Both the position numbers and the translations under genes were made by a program. A stretch of DNA of 64,000 nucleotides from Pterois miles (taxonomy: Eukaryota; Chordata; Actinopteri; Perciformes; Scorpaenidae): positions 20,293,501-20,357,500 of the forward strand of contig CAMQGK010000110.1 in assembly GCA_947000775.1 (NCBI GenBank), read 5' to 3'. Of the stretch, positions 12,075 to 27,400 are shown one piece after another. Positions within the stretch are counted from its first letter, which is position 1; the number at the start of each line of letters is the position of its first letter. Under the pieces are notes generated by a model. It did not search any database. It was not told where the DNA came from and saw only the letters and a program-made list of their open reading frames with translations.

Positions 12075-15000
12075 AACTCACTGTCGGAGAGAAGAGATAT
12101 TGCGGAAAATGAATATTGACACCGTTATATTCAGCGTTGATATTTTTGACATCTCTAACCAGTATATGTTTATTCTACATCATCGTGTAGATATGTACAG
12201 TAAGAATGTAAGTAAGTATGAAATTATTTCCAGTTACTATACTCCCACGCGTATATATCGTCATATCGCCCACACTATGCAGAATTTCCCAGAACACCTA
12301 ACCAATTCATAAACAAGTTGTTTTTTGTAAAGGCCGAACGGAAATTGAAATATGACTGTGGTCTACAATCAGTATGTGCGAAGACATTTTGTCTTTGTCA
12401 TCCTCCAGTGTGAAAGACTGACTGGTTAGTTTTGATTCCTTTCTATATCTTCAAAAAGTCATGTCTGCATTAAGAAAATAAGCCATAAATAGTGACTCGA
12501 AGTCATTCTATGTACAGATGTAAGATGCAGGAACGTGGAGAGAAAGCTGGATAGAGGAGTGAGCATGTGTGTGTAAATGTGTTGGTATAACGCTTGCTCG
12601 TGTGCACAGGTTTAGGTTAAGTAGGTGTGTAAATGTCTATAGGCGTTGTGTGTGGACCTTTTATGCGAGTGTGTTAATGCACGGCCTTTGTTGGTGAAAG
12701 AAACCAGGTCAGCAGAATCAGGCCCTATGGCATAACATTCAATGAAGCATGAGCCTCTTTCTGTCCCTCTCTCTCTCTGACCCCCTCTCTCTTTTCATAG
12801 TAGCCACTTTTTTCCTCATTCACTTAACGTCACCCCCCCGACCCCTGACTTTACTCCCCATCTCTCCGTGCCTTCACTGTTTCAGATTCTCCTAGTTGCT
12901 CCTGACACAGTTTTCCTCTGTTTCTTACCGTTCCACTGCTCTGCATGGGTCCTCAGTCAGGTTAGATCAGTTTCTGAAGAGTGTGTGTGTTCGTGAGTTT
13001 ATTATAGCTACATGATACCTGGTAAATCCCCCTGGTCCATGCTGCATTTTCCTCTGATGAAGTGCTCTGTGAAAGCAATCACTGCTTTCTGACTGCTTCA
13101 CTGTTCCTCGAAGTGGTCAGCCCACCCATCCCCAAATATGCAGGGAGTGTGTGAGGGGAGATAGATACAAGAATGAAGGATGTAACGGTGGTTGAGTTTG
13201 TTGCTTCAGTGACCATGAGATCATTTCCATTACATCTTTTCTGGCCTCTGTCTGTCTCTGAGCTGCTGGACAACAAATTACAATGACATTAAATACAACT
13301 TATCCAACATATGTTAAATATATAAGATAATGGCACAGGATTTGTATCAAACACGCCTGCAAGAAAATTAACACTATATTTTGGACCCATTACTGCTAAT
13401 TATTGGCACCAGAGAGCAAGAGGATTTGTTGTGACTCTCAGCAAAAGTGAGCAGCAGCATAGCAGTGGAGACACAAGTGCCATTCTTCTTGTTGTGACTC
13501 TGGCTGCCTGCTGGGGTGAACCACATGTCATGCCATGCCTGAAAGATGCCAGCCACACTAACCACACAGCCAGAGATCGGGGCCAACATACCCACCCTGG
13601 CATCCCGAGTTTATTTACCCAGTAGCACAGGGTTGCTTGTCGGCAGTCGCCCTCACTCGTTGCTCAAGGCCGTATGCATGCATTTTCCACATGGTGTCCG
13701 AATGTTTGGTGTTGTCCCGTCTTTCCTTTGGCACCAGATAACGCCACATCTTGCTTGGCATTCGCCGGCGCCCTTATGGTACTAGCTTTACGCCTGATCA
13801 CATATTGGCTATTTTTGGTACATAACCCCGGGCTCCAGGCATTTACTGGGAATTTTCCATTTTGTTAACCAGTGTCTGTTATTCAGTCATAGAGATGGAT
13901 GTGTAATCTCATAATGTGACGGTATCTAGTGTTTATCATTATACCAGTGTTTTTGTTTTTTTTTATTTAGCCTATTAATACAAATCACTGAATGATTCTT
14001 TTTGGTGCTGCTGACCACTGCTGACTGTTTCAAGTCTCTACTTTATATTTTTTTATATCATGCTGCAAATAACAATTATCTTCATTATCGATTAATCATC
14101 TATTGATTGTGATGTCAATTACTTGATTAATAAACTCCATGTATATTCATTAGTGTCAAGTCTAGAGCTGCAGTGATTCATCATTAATCAATTTGTTGCC
14201 ATCTATTTTGATAATCAATGGTAGGTTTTATACGAAAAAAAGCTTTATAATGTGAATATTTTTTGTTTTCTTTACTCCTCTAAGGCAGAAAGCTAATATC
14301 TTTGAGTTGTGGACAAATTGAGCATGTCATCTTGGGATTTGGGAAGCACTGATCAACATTTTCCACCATTGTCTGACATTTTATAGACCATACAACTAGT
14401 CGATTAACCAAGAAAATGATTAGTAGATTAACCGACAATGAAAATTATCGTCAGTTGCATCCCTAGTCAAGCTTACATAAAGAAAATTGTGAAAAATCAC
14501 AATTTTCGTGTGTAAATTCTACATTTTAGCCCCACAGATGAGTAAATCTGTTACTTTTGCTTGATAAATTACATTAGAAAACTAATAAATGATCAAAATA
14601 TTGTTGATAAAAATTATGTTGATCAACGAAATGATCACTCGAAGAATTATTTCAGCACCATACAGGCACCAATGGTTGCCCTGAAGGCCCCAGAAATCAC
14701 TGAGTGCTTAGTGGTGTATTATCTTACCTTTGCACCAAGTACAAGAGAAATAAAATAAAAAATTAGATTATTTGGTTAGTTAGATAGTTAGATCATTCTG
14801 ATATTCTTTTGTAATATATATGGTAATACGGGGTGGCTGTGGCTCAGAGGTAGAGCAGGTTGCCCACTAATCGGAAGGTCGTGGTTAAATCCAAGGCTCC
14901 TCCAGTCACATGTCGAAGTGCAAAATATGTAACCCGAAACGTGCTCCCGAACATCAGTGTGTGAATGAGTATTTAGATTAGATCCTGATGGGCCGGTTGG

Positions 15001-18000
15001 CACCTTGCATGGCAGCCTCTGCCATCTGAAGGTTGACCTGTAATGTACTGTAGAGCACTTTGAGTGGTCCAAAGAAAAGCGCTATATAAATGCAAGTCCA
15101 TTTACCATAATAATTCTGTCAGCAATGTCTCTTCTACTTTAAGAACTGCCTGAAATCGCTCTGAAAAAGCATGTAGTGCTGTGGAAACTGGCTGACAGTG
15201 ATGTAAAATGTACGTGACATAGAGTTAATGGACTTAAACATGCAAAATCCTTTGGTCTGGTGATCCTTTAGCAATGCGGTTCACCTCCATGCTCATGTGC
15301 ATGCGCTCAGTGTGTTCTTTGGCCTTACCACTAAAGCGTGAACACACACACTTACACTGCAACATATACTAAGAAAGTTCAAGTGCTTTTCCTTCCTGTG
15401 TGACCCAAAGCTTACAAATATTGAAAATGGTGTTCACATTTCATTGACCTGCCTTGTCTGTATTATTTTTCGCTCACTTGCATGCTTTATCCCAAACGTT
15501 ATGTAACTCATCTCAGTTTACACGTTGAGGAAGGAAGATGGATATTTCAGTAGGTTTAGTGGTAGTAGGGTCTCCTTTCTTCTCCTCTCTCAGGGAATGG
15601 GACTGTTTTTGGCTTGTCTCATGATGTTAGTTTAATTTTCTCTGTTAATCCGTATGCACGTCAGCCTTAATTTCTAAGTCCTCTGGGCATTTACTAGTCA
15701 TGTTCTGTTTGTAATGTTTCTGTTCTTCTAGTAAAATACCACCGCTGGGCATGTCTGTCTGTCTGGAGCTGAAATGTGTGTCAGACGCCATGGAGCATGT
15801 GTTGGGGGGTAACGTCTACGTCTACAGCGATGTGCTGCCGGTGTATGTGGTCATTTGCTGTCAGCATAACCGCTGACCTGCCTACAGTAGCCTAATACGG
15901 TGTATGCGTGTGGTGCTTGTTCTGAAAAAACATTTAGGCTGCGTAAAAAACTTGTAGCATGCATATGAATTTGCAGCTGCTTTCAATGTGTGTCATTGTG
16001 GTCGTTAATCTTGATTTGACGACCAAAGTGTGCTGCTGCCCTGGTTCAAGAACAGAGTTGTCAGTGTCACGTTAATCAGTCGCTTGCAGCGTGTAACACC
16101 AACTAATATGCCCGTCTCATTCGAGTCAGTCAAACTAATAATGCTGAAAATCAATTGTCCCCGAGGAGAGAGAGAGACCAGTTAGATTTCCAGTGATTAG
16201 CCTACTCTCTCCCACATCCGTGCCTCCGTTACCACGGCAACAGAGAAAGGTCAATTAGGATGGAATTCTAACAGGAAACGCTCCTCGGATGTCTCTACTC
16301 CTTCTCCAGCCGGTATATCATATTTCATCTCATCTGTTGCTCCCAGTGCTCCCAACTATTTCATAAATCTATTTTCCTGGTTTGTGTAGCTGCTTATTTT
16401 ACACATATTCTTTTAATTTTATTGTATCTGTAACCCACCCACTTTCTGAACACCCACTCCGTCTTTTATCACCTTTTTATTTTTTATCTTTAGCTTGCAC
16501 AGTGACAAGTGTGTAACAGTAGATCTGCACTGGCATTTCTTTCACATGCCTCTTATTACATCTGGACAGGACAAGGTAGGACGGGGACAGGAGGAGTGGA
16601 GCTGGAGCCAGAAGCAAGCTTGTGATAGGGTCAGACATCACCAGTCTAGATCGTAAAGACGAGGAAACCAAGAAGAAAATGAGGAAGGAAGGGTGAGAAG
16701 ATGAAGAGAGAGATTTGGTAAAGCTGTCTCATCTCTCAGAGGAGTTTGCACTGAGGCTCTACTGCAGATAACTTGTCCTGTGTGTGACTTTGTGTGTCTA
16801 ATCAGACATTTAGCAGGCTATTGTCCAATTCCAGCGCTATGTGTATGTTTTTATGTATGTATTTATGGTGTTTGAGTGGTGCATGCTCTCAGGCCCTCGT
16901 GGATATTCACGTTAAGTGTTCCAGTTTTTGAAGAAAGCTGGCTTCTCAGCGCTGCAGGACGGAAAACACAAATGCTGCGCTGTTGTCTTTATTTCCATAG
17001 AGTCGCATATGAAGCTGCTTCACAAATCAACAGAGGCCTGCCAGTACAGTTATTCTCTTACGTAAGTTGAGGTTTTGGAAATCATACCACAGTCTGATTG
17101 TATAACCACATAAATAAGACTGAACAAAAGAGACTCGCCCACCAAGGAGCTTTTGGCCTTTAACATTGCAATGCAATGATTAAAGTAGCACTTTGCAGAA
17201 CGTTTATCGGGGTTTTATGACCGCTAATGTAACAAAACATACGATTCAATATAAATATTAGTCAGAGATGCTATTTCACTAAACAAATGTTCGAGTTTGA
17301 ATGAGTGTGGCTACTGTTTGCGTCATTATCTATTAGAGAAATTGATCACAAAACAAGATGGATGATGCTAAACAATTTCCCAAGGGAAACCCTCATTATA
17401 CCGTAGCTAAATTAGCTCTGATACACGGCACTGTATGACATTAGTCATGCCCAGTAGACACACACCATGAAAAGCAAAACACTGAAGACCTCCAGGGATG
17501 ACATATTTTTGTAGGCCAACCAGGAAGTTAGCATCCCACTGGTTGCCTCGACAAAAAGCCAATGGGATTTTTCCATTTGGTTTTGAATTATTGCAGAAAT
17601 TGAGCTCTGCGGGAAACAAAGATTTGCGATACTTGCATGTTTTGTTCAGCAAGATAATCTCTCTGCAATCGCCACAAGTAAAAAGTTAATGTCTATAGAT
17701 GAACTACACTACTGTCGCATGAGCGCAAGTATATTGCACACAGCGAGGCCGTAAATGCAGGGAGTCAGCGTGATGACGTTTAGTAGTTTCATTTAGCCGC
17801 TTGTTAGCAACTACCATTTTTAAGACATATAAAAGCTTCAAAATTCACAGGTATGGTATGTATTGATGTATTTTATGTTTAATCTCTTAAGCTTGTGTTA
17901 ACCCCAGACCTAATTTCAGGCATCTAATTAAAACCCTTTGACTCCCAGTCGATGCTAACTCATTTCCGTGTTTTAGTACTCATTCCTGTAGCACTCTATA

Positions 18001-21000
18001 ATGAAGCTGTTCTTGATCTTATATTAATTAAATGTATTTTGCATCTGTGTCGCCTCTTGGGTCCACTGTTTCGTGACCTACCTAGATGTGATGACTCACA
18101 GCTCGCGTTGGGTTTGCATGTATGTCATATCTTACGCTCTGTATGTGTCAAACCGGGCCGTGAGAGTTTCACCTCCTAGATTGTTTGCGCAACGTGGGAC
18201 AGGATGTCATGCTCGCTCTCTCACACCGGCGTACATGTTGTGTCTCTGAACAACTCAGTGTGCAGCTTTTCTGAGAAGCCACGCTGTGCAGTTCTTCAGG
18301 CAATCATATTTCTTGAGAGATTTCATCAGCAAGGGTGACACATATTTATTCTCTTCCTCCCCTCACCCCATCTCCCATCTATTCTCCCTCTTATATGTAT
18401 ATTTCACTTCTTACCTTCTGCTCTGCCTCTTCCCTTCTTCTTTGCCTTTTCCATCCCTACACTGCACTTCCTTTCTACTCCCTCATTCTTTCTCCAAATC
18501 AACTGGATTACACTCAGTTCTCCTTGTTGCGCTGAGTGAATGCCTCTAGTGTCACCGGTGTGTATACATGCAGACAGGAGAATAGAGAAAGGGATTAAAG
18601 AAGATGAATAGCTCTTTGACATTTGTTATGACTGAGCTGCAGACGACTCGGCCGTGTTTGCCCGATAACAGTAGGACCGTGCACTGCCAGGCCTCGGTGT
18701 GTGTCTGTCCCCCATCTTCTCAATGACTCATTCAGAAAGGACAGAGAAATAAAAGCAGAGACAAGAGCACAGGGGGAAAAAATCTGAGCCTGTCACTAGT
18801 GACACTGTCTCTTGCTGAATCCCCCCACTGTTTGAACTCTGCGTGAGGCGGCACAGTGATCTCACTAGTGCATGTGCTGGGTGTAAGCACAGGAAATTCA
18901 CCCCCCCCCCCCCCCTGAAATACATGTCACACTGCCAGTGTTGAACTGTAGAAGACAAAAAGTCTGTTTAGTCTAGGTGGGAAAAAGGGATAGATTGAGA
19001 AAGTATGTGTCTGTCTTTTATGGGAGTGTTTGTGAGAGGTCACATGAGAGGAGGAGAGAGAAAGAGAGGTCCCCGGGGCTCCATGCATTGTGCCAGTGTA
19101 CGTTTACAATAGGCTCTTTGGAGAGGCTTCACAGCCAGTGAACTGCTCCATTCAGACTTAGCTGACCAGGCTTTGCCTCACTGGAGCTTAACTTTTATCC
19201 TCTCACTCTTTCTCTAAAAGCTCTCCATCCAGCTTCACCATCCTGCCCCGTTGTACCTTAATAGACATCAACTCGTCCATCCAGATTCTTTTCACAGCCC
19301 CCAGGGAAGGAGTAAGGAGGGCAGGAAGGGGGGTCCACTTCACATACTGGACTAAGAATAGTTCAGTGACTCTCTGTGAGTGAATTGCAGTGTTGTGTCT
19401 CTCCCTCACTCTGCATTCCACAGTAGGAGGCCTGAATATGCTACTGCCATTACCGTCCGACCCCCATGCCCTGCTGCCCTTGCCCTGTTGTATCTGCACA
19501 CACACACACACACACAAACACATGCACACTGTGTGGTAGTCATACATGATGTGGACTTTCCCTCATTAACTGTCTACACTGTCTGGACAGGGAGTGACAG
19601 GGGATGTAAAGAAAACGTGTCCACCATTTGTATGATCCTCAAAGTCTGCATGTTCCCCGCTGAGTTTGATCAACCCGTCTGACCGTGCCCGTCCTCTTGG
19701 CCCTGCTGGTGTCAGAAAGTAAAACCAAAAGAGACAGAAACAAGCAGCCATTAATAATATTTCACCACCAGCGGCATCCACTCCAATTACCCCGTCCATC
19801 CACACGTATACGCAAAGATAAATGTACACACACATTATTATGTCTGCAGAGCGTGGGCCCCAGTTAGAAATAGAACAAATAGTTTTCACTTACAGATAAT
19901 GTGTTATCTTGAGTAGCAGCACACAAGAAGACATGGCTGGCATAACTGGGCATAGCAGAAGGAAAGAAGCCTACAGTGTCAAGATATGTCTGGTTTAAAA
20001 TATATCACTGGTGACCTCCTGGCACATCTTTTTGACACTGCTTCTCCACAGACTGGACAATAAGCCGGGTTCACCTGTTACCAACCTGTACTCAGATCGC
20101 AATTTTCAATACATGTGTGTAAACTGACAAAGGCTACAAAAAACAATGATATCTAACCAACATATCAGCAGCATAATGTCTTTACAGGATTAGTTTGATA
20201 TTTACAACAATACAAGGGAAATTACGGATGTTAATAATTAACTGTTAACTGATTAACGCTATTGGTTAAATTGTTAAAGAAATATTAATAATTAATTAAA
20301 AAGCTGGGAAAAACGTGTAAGGAGAAAGGCTTGTCCATCTTCAGAGAGAGCCGGCGCAGATACAGTAATTTGGCTCAGGACTTCCAGCTGAGGAGTTTGT
20401 AGCCTCATAGCATTTTTTTCACTGACAAATAAACGGTACACACACTGTCTGCTACAGCTATTTTCACAGATATAACGCCACTGATAAACCCACACTCACC
20501 GCCACCACACACACGGTCTGTAGGAAACTCGCTGACGTTACGCTAACGTAGCACAAACACACACAGTGTTTGTCGGACAATTGCTATCGTTAATCTGAGA
20601 CAGAGCTAACAACCTGCTAAACTGAAATAAATGTGTGGTGGAGACTTTTACTGGGAAAGTGGCTGCATGTCCGCGACACTACATGCAGCACCATGGCTGC
20701 TAACGCTCCCGGACGGTGAACTGGAGACAGTGAACGCAGCACCATGGCTGCTAACGCTCCCGGACGGTGAACTGGAGACAGTGAACGCAGCACCATGGCT
20801 GCTAACGCTCCCGGACGGTGAACTGGAGACAGTGAACGCAGCACCATGGCTGCTAACGCTCCCGGACGGTGAACTGGAGACAGTGAACGCAGCACCATGG
20901 CTGCTACAGTAGCTCTCCTGATGGTGAACTGGAGACTCACTTGTCTGTTGGGCTCATGTACTGCAGGTGGCGCACCGCTGCATGTGAGGCACAAAGCTTG

Positions 21001-24000
21001 TTGGTTAACAGTTAATAATCGGTTAACAGGGGTTGGTTATCAGTTAAGAAATTTTTTCAAAATTAGCATCCCCAAGGGGAATATCATTCATTATACACTA
21101 ATGAAAACATTAATGTTACGTTCCATTTCTAGTTACATGGACCTCCAGAAATGCTACACACTCGCCCTTTAATTAGAGAGCTTTAGAGGTGCTGGTAGGT
21201 GGAGGTTCAGGTTCAGGTAGAACTTTATTATCTCAAAAGGGGAAACTGATGTGGCCATACACGTCCCTTAAAACACAGAGGTACACTATGTGCACTAACA
21301 AACACATACACACCTACATCCCGTACAATGCTGGTAATATAAAATATACATCATATACATTATGCAATCTAAAGATACAGTGTACACAATCAAAAATACT
21401 AAAACTAGTAAAAACAGCAACCTAGTAATATAGGTTCATGTCTATCTCTCATTTAGTCATCTAGGAGTTTACATTTTTTACTGTTTGACCTGCTACACCC
21501 TCAGAATTTTAGGTGGAGGTAATGGGAAGGATCATTTAGGATCTGATCAGCCTTTTTAAGAATAAGGCCATTGTGCAGCTGTGCTGCAGACACCTGATCA
21601 ACTCGCTGTCTTGATCATGCGCCGCAGTTTGGCATGATCTTGAACATGCATATTTCCAAAGTTGCAAATCAGGCCTAAGGACAGAACGCTCTGCAAGACA
21701 GATTTGTAGAACATCTGGAGGATACAGCGGTCTACTCTGAAGTGATTCAATTTCCTAAGAAAGAACAGCCTCTGTTAGTTTTTTAGACTTAATCCCTGCG
21801 TGTACATTTATTGAATTTTAAGTGGTTAACAATTTCAACTCCCATTTTTATTATTACTTTTATTTTAGGTGCAGTCCTAACTTATTTTATGAGTTATGAG
21901 GACTCTTGAGGGTGTAGGGTCAGCGGTCTCACTGCCAAGTGGCAGGACTGAAGATAGATTTGACTCAAAGATACCAGCTCTGTTCGTTGCCTGTTTCTCT
22001 GACATGTGACACACAGGAAATAGCGCAGAGCCACAACGCTCAGTAAGTAAAGGGAGCTAAGGTGAAGAAACGGTACTCAGATCTCTGATTGTCTGTCATG
22101 TTTGTGGATGCTGATGTTAAGAGGGTGGCAGTCTGTAGGATTTCTGACTTGGATTTAAAGCCTTTTGTATGGGTCTGCTCTGCTCAGTGTATGCCTACTG
22201 TATGTCTGACTGACTGTCTATCTGTCTTTGTGAGTACATCAATTCTGTGTGCCTTACATGTCAGCCAAAGTGCTGAAAGGAGATCTGCAAAAGAAATAAG
22301 AGTGGAAAAAAAAATCCCTTGGCATAGATGGAGACAGAGGAGTGATTCTGAGTCTGTAAGAAGGGGGTGAGAAATTTTGGGGGGGGGGGGGGGGGTAAGG
22401 GAGCATAATAGATATGAAAACGCATGAGGAAAAGTCTCCAGAACAGCTGCGTCCTAGGTCTAAGCTGGGACCTTAGGGAGATGGAGCTGTGCTGAGTGGG
22501 CGTCTGGTAGATAGTTAGCGCTGGTATGGAGGTTACACAGAGGTCACATGTAGGCTTTGTGAGGGTGTCACACGTAGGCGTCACGACTGAATGATTTATT
22601 GCAAACTCGGCATTCTGGTGGGCTTTTTCTTCGCTGCGAGGGTGTAGATTGGGGGCTGGCATAAAGTCTTATGATTTATGTTTCACTGTTCTTAATTCCA
22701 TTTTGCTGGTATGCATTTCTGGCATGTCTGCATTAAAGTAAATATTGGCTTGGGCCTGATTTAGGATGAATAAAGCCGGTTCAGAGTGAGGACACATTTT
22801 TCAAGCGAACAGAGTTACAGGAAACATCAATCATTAGGGATAATTGCCCGAGGAATAGTTACGGTTTCCGAGTGTCAGAGCCTCCTCAGACATGCAGTGG
22901 AAGTAGAGGAGAGTATTTTAGAGTTTGACTTGGCCAGCAGGAAGGAGTACGTGAACTGTCTCATTGGTTCTTACCTGGACAGGAAACATGAGAGGCCTAA
23001 CAGCTGTGTAAATGTCCCAGATAAGATCACAGAGAAACAACAGACACAGCGCTGAGAGAGATATCACGACTATTGTGCTGGAGTGGTATTTATGATGTTG
23101 CTGCAGTGCTCTTTCCAGTAATATCAGGTTTTGATGAACAGATTAATAGTGGAAAAAGGGACTTTTTCTGTTTATAATTAATGTTCTCTCTCTTGGATGG
23201 AGAAATCACAAAAAAAACTTGCTGCTATTATCTTAAAGCTCCCCTGTAGTATGAGCTGACTTCACAACAACATAACAGCACTGAATCCAGTCTTAATGGT
23301 ATACCCGTTACCGCACAAACCAAAAAAACAACTTTACTGTATCATTAAAGATGGGTATTATCGCAAATATTTATTACAGAGTGCACAAGATGCCGATGAC
23401 CTCAGCCGTCTACTGCCGAGGCCCGAGCCGGGACAGGAGGAGAGGGGAGGAAACAGCAGGGAGATATGGAGAGATGCCACGTGGGAGAGTGAATTAATGA
23501 GGCACCAGCTCTGTGACAGTACAGTAGCTGTGTGTCTGCTGCTTTTGCTGCTGAATGGATGCTATATAATGCCATGTCCTCTTTTTTTCACATCACACGG
23601 GCCAGATTCTTTATGAAAGTCAATGGGAAAACGAAACAAGCAGGTAGACAGGTATGAACTGTAGTTTCATTGTTAATACCGTCATTAATACCAAGCTTAA
23701 GTGTTTCACTGAGCACACGAAGGAACAATAACATACTTGCAACATCACAAGTCTAGCTTATTTCCCACAATGTTTTGTACTGGATGTGTGTCACCTGAAA
23801 CAAGGACCCAGGATATCATAAAATCTACTTTTATAAAATAAAACAGAACATTTTAGGGAAAAGGAGCAAAGGAGTGTGACTGCTAGTTAAACTGACAAGA
23901 TGTTCAACATATTGGTGGGTACCACCTCGGCGAAACAGTTCCTGAAACGAACCCCCTGATTCTGAATGTAAACCCATAAATTATACAGTAAATACACAAG

Positions 24001-24407
24001 AAATCTTTATTTGTCAACATGTTTAAAGAAAATAGTTTAAAGAAAATATCGAGTGTTGTGATATTATGGTTTGTGGTACTGTATAGATTTAGATATAGAT
24101 AGATTTGCAAAAACATGCACTCACATCTTATGCATCTGGTGGTATATTCTTTATACTTTGACAGTTTTCCTAAAATTATATTCTAAAAGACTGCAATATA
24201 CCGCCTTATTACAGTATCGCAATATATTGCAATATATTGAATCGTAACCTCTGTATCATGATACTTATCGTATCGTCACATTCTGGCCGATACACGGACC
24301 CTCCAATTACTCTGCCTTTGATTACGAACCATTTAAAGCTGCTCCTCTGTCAGGATCTATTAATATGCTCCCTGATTGTCTGTTATTATAAAGATATGCA
24401 CAGATGA

Positions 24408-24451
<44 letters not shown>

Positions 24452-27400
24452 CTGCATTTTCCACTGAATTGTTGGAAAAAGGTAGAAATACTGTAAAGAA
24501 AAGAGATGTTTGAAGGTGGGTGAGATGGATGGACAGGAGAAGATGTGAGGTTGTTGGTTGTGGGTGAATTTAAGAGGGGGGTGAGTCAAAGGAGAATTAA
24601 TGGAAATTTTTAACAATGCCCCCCCCCTTCCTCCCTTCCCAGCAGTTGCTACTCACTAACTTCCCCTCTCCTCCCCATCTCCCCTCTCTCGCTCCCTCCC
24701 CCAACATCCCTCCTGCCTCGGGACTTTAGTTCTCAGTTAAAGACATTTTAATAGTTTCCTTTTCTAAACAAGCCAGTTGCCAGAGGACCAGATAGTATCT
24801 CTGGCACAGAGCGCCTCCTGGAGGTCACTCATGAAAGACGTGGCAGTGAGGGCAACTGCTACACTGAGGTGTGGAGCCTGGCATCCTCTCATCCTCCATA
24901 CAGCCTGCTGTGTCCAGCTCTCAGCACTAGATGGCATTGGCAGTGTGCTGTGGCTCTAGTCTTCCTGTTAACTCCTTCAGGGAAAGAGCTCAAGAGCCAG
25001 AAAATACACCAGTCTTCAGGTTCACAACACGGTCTCGTTAGAGTAAGGTTTTACAAATACGTCATGGTTTTGAATCATATGTGTAAACGCAGGCTCACAT
25101 GAAAATATTTCTGCAGTGTTTGCATTAGCAGGGCGATCTGTTTCATCAACCCAAGTGCTGCTAATTTCCTCATTATTAACAAGACAACTTTGCGTCATGT
25201 GACAGGCAGGCACCGGCAGAGCAGGCAGAAACAAAACAAGTGTGTGGTAGAGAAAGACAGAAGAGTGATGCAGTGAAAGCAAAAGCTCTGGAGGAGCAAC
25301 ATCATAAAGACCAAAATGAGTCAGAAGTAAGAAAACCCCTCCAATTCAAACAACAGTTTTGTGCTTCAATGGAAAATAAAAAATCTTACATCTCTCGCTC
25401 TGTGGAATTTTTCCAGATACAAATATGACAGTTAAAAGCACATCGCCTACTTTCCAAGCACTATTTTTGTCACAGCTGCAGCACAGCAGGGTAACACCAT
25501 AAATAAATAATAAATTATACAACCACCTGAAACAACATCCCAAAATACAATATGATGAAGCACTCAGGGCCATAAAACTGACCAGAATATATCTGCCATT
25601 TGACCACAAAAACAATTACAGATACAGGTACACTACTTATTGTGGGATTTTTTTTTTGTTTTATTGATTTTCTCGAATCAACTCTTTGCAAGATTTTTGT
25701 TTTATCTTGAATCATGCAGGATGCTCAGTTTAGACCTCAGTATGTCTTCCTGTTTGTGCAGGGCTGTGGTGTTGCATCTGCAGGCTGAGGTTTTACCGAG
25801 AGCAGCACATCAGGATGATTTTGAGATGATATCGCCTTAACTGGCAACGCTGGAGAGTTAGAAACAATATTCACTGCAAATGCACAGAGACATCTTGAGC
25901 TGCAAATTCAAGTCATTTGATGAAGTTCATTCGACCCAACAAATCAGATTAAAACGTAAAAAAAGCAGTAGCGCTCCTAAGAAAATGAGCCCAGATTAAC
26001 TTCATCTGAAAGTTGACTCCTCCTGACTGTATTTTCCTTCTTCTGCTTGGTAAGTTTTTCCTTTTTTTAGTCCAGTCAGAGAACTTTCTCCATCTCCACA
26101 GCCTGTCGGAGAGAAAGCCTGTGTGCGAATAGGGGGGTAGCTGCAGCCAGAAGGAGGTTGACCCCATGTCCCTCTTGTTGCTCTGAGTGCCAGGGGCCAT
26201 ACCGTAGTTTGCTGAGAACCCGGCACCCTTGAGTGACAGCATCCTTCCTGTTGTGGTCACCATGGGAACAGGAGAGTGTTTTCCCAAGTAAACTCAGTGA
26301 AGCTGTGCACCACATCAAACGGCGCTGCCATGAGTCAGCCTCCAGCGCTACAGGGAACCTAACTATAGCAGAGACTGACTGCTTACAAGGCAGTGTGCAG
26401 CGTGTGGTTTCCCACTCGGCCCAGTTGGCTGAGGTATTTGAAGTCAGTAAAACGGCTTGTGTTTGTCTTTTGTCTAAATAGTTAACCTACACGCAAATGC
26501 AGAACGCTCACAGACGCATGAAACTCCTGCAGATCTGGTGTACATAACCGCCAGTCTGTCACCATCAGTGTTGTTCAGTAGAAAAACAGAAGGATTATAG
26601 AGGCTGAGGCTGCACAGCTGGAAAACATTAACTCTATAAATGATGGCAGCACACCACCATATACACCCTAATGATGTCATCCTTTACAGAGACGTACACA
26701 CAGCTAAACTCCGGTCGCACAAGGAGGACACATGCTCAGGCCGACTGTAGGTCCAAAAAACAGCTTTATATTCAAACCCTTTATTGCTCTGGTCCATGTA
26801 CGAGTCTTAATAACATCATAGAAATGACATGATATGAAACAGTTTTTATGGAAAGTTTCTTATTGTATAATTTGGAAAAACTGTGAATAAATTTAACTGG
26901 TAAAATTGGTAAGTAACTGCTGAAAAAAAGAAGTAATAAATGAGCTTGACACATTTTTCAGCCAATAGTTTTATTGTTATTAATTATGTTATTATTTGGT
27001 GTTCACCAGCTCAGCAGAACATGGAAAACTATTAAGTCTCTCCATGTTTTGCTTTTAAAATTTAACCAACAAAATAAACAATTAGCTAATAAAATATGTT
27101 GCGCTGTTATATTATCACAGTAGCTCTACCTTGACCTGGGTATGCTGCTTACACTTTAATATATGTGTAAGAATAACTTTTATTTCAAGTGAAGTGAAAT
27201 GGAGTATTTTTATATTATTATTATTATGGTCTTATGGTATTGCTACTTTTACATAAAGAAAGAAAATGATTGAAATACTTGGTGGAAATTACAGGAACAA
27301 ATATGGACAATATACTTTATCATTTCATTATCGTTAATCTATAGTCTATTTATTAATGTTACCAAGTAGATCTAAGTAAGCTTTTTCAAATAATTAAATT

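Larger units (their letters stand above)
11338..14154. other. Intron 1 stretch with simple repeats, no gene
   Basis: Contains a 21-bp tandem repeat, a long (GT)n tract, and a CT-rich run near 12755-12870. A slightly more GC-rich block (13440-13870) carries short open frames with no family resemblance; its origin is unknown. Confidence 0.5.

Noticed and set aside
11998..12312. 104-residue open frame
   Set aside because: The first third is a (GT)n tract and the rest has no similarity to a known protein.
14831..14905. Possible tRNA gene with A and B boxes
   Set aside because: The boxes are followed by a SINE body and a typical SINE tail, and the arms no longer pair as a working tRNA.
20685..20936. 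CRISPR-like array
   Set aside because: The units are directly adjacent with no unique spacers, and the genome is eukaryotic.
20631..20994. Open frames of 93 and 125 residues on opposite strands
   Set aside because: Both exist because the 51-bp unit is a multiple of three; there is no splice, start or family support.
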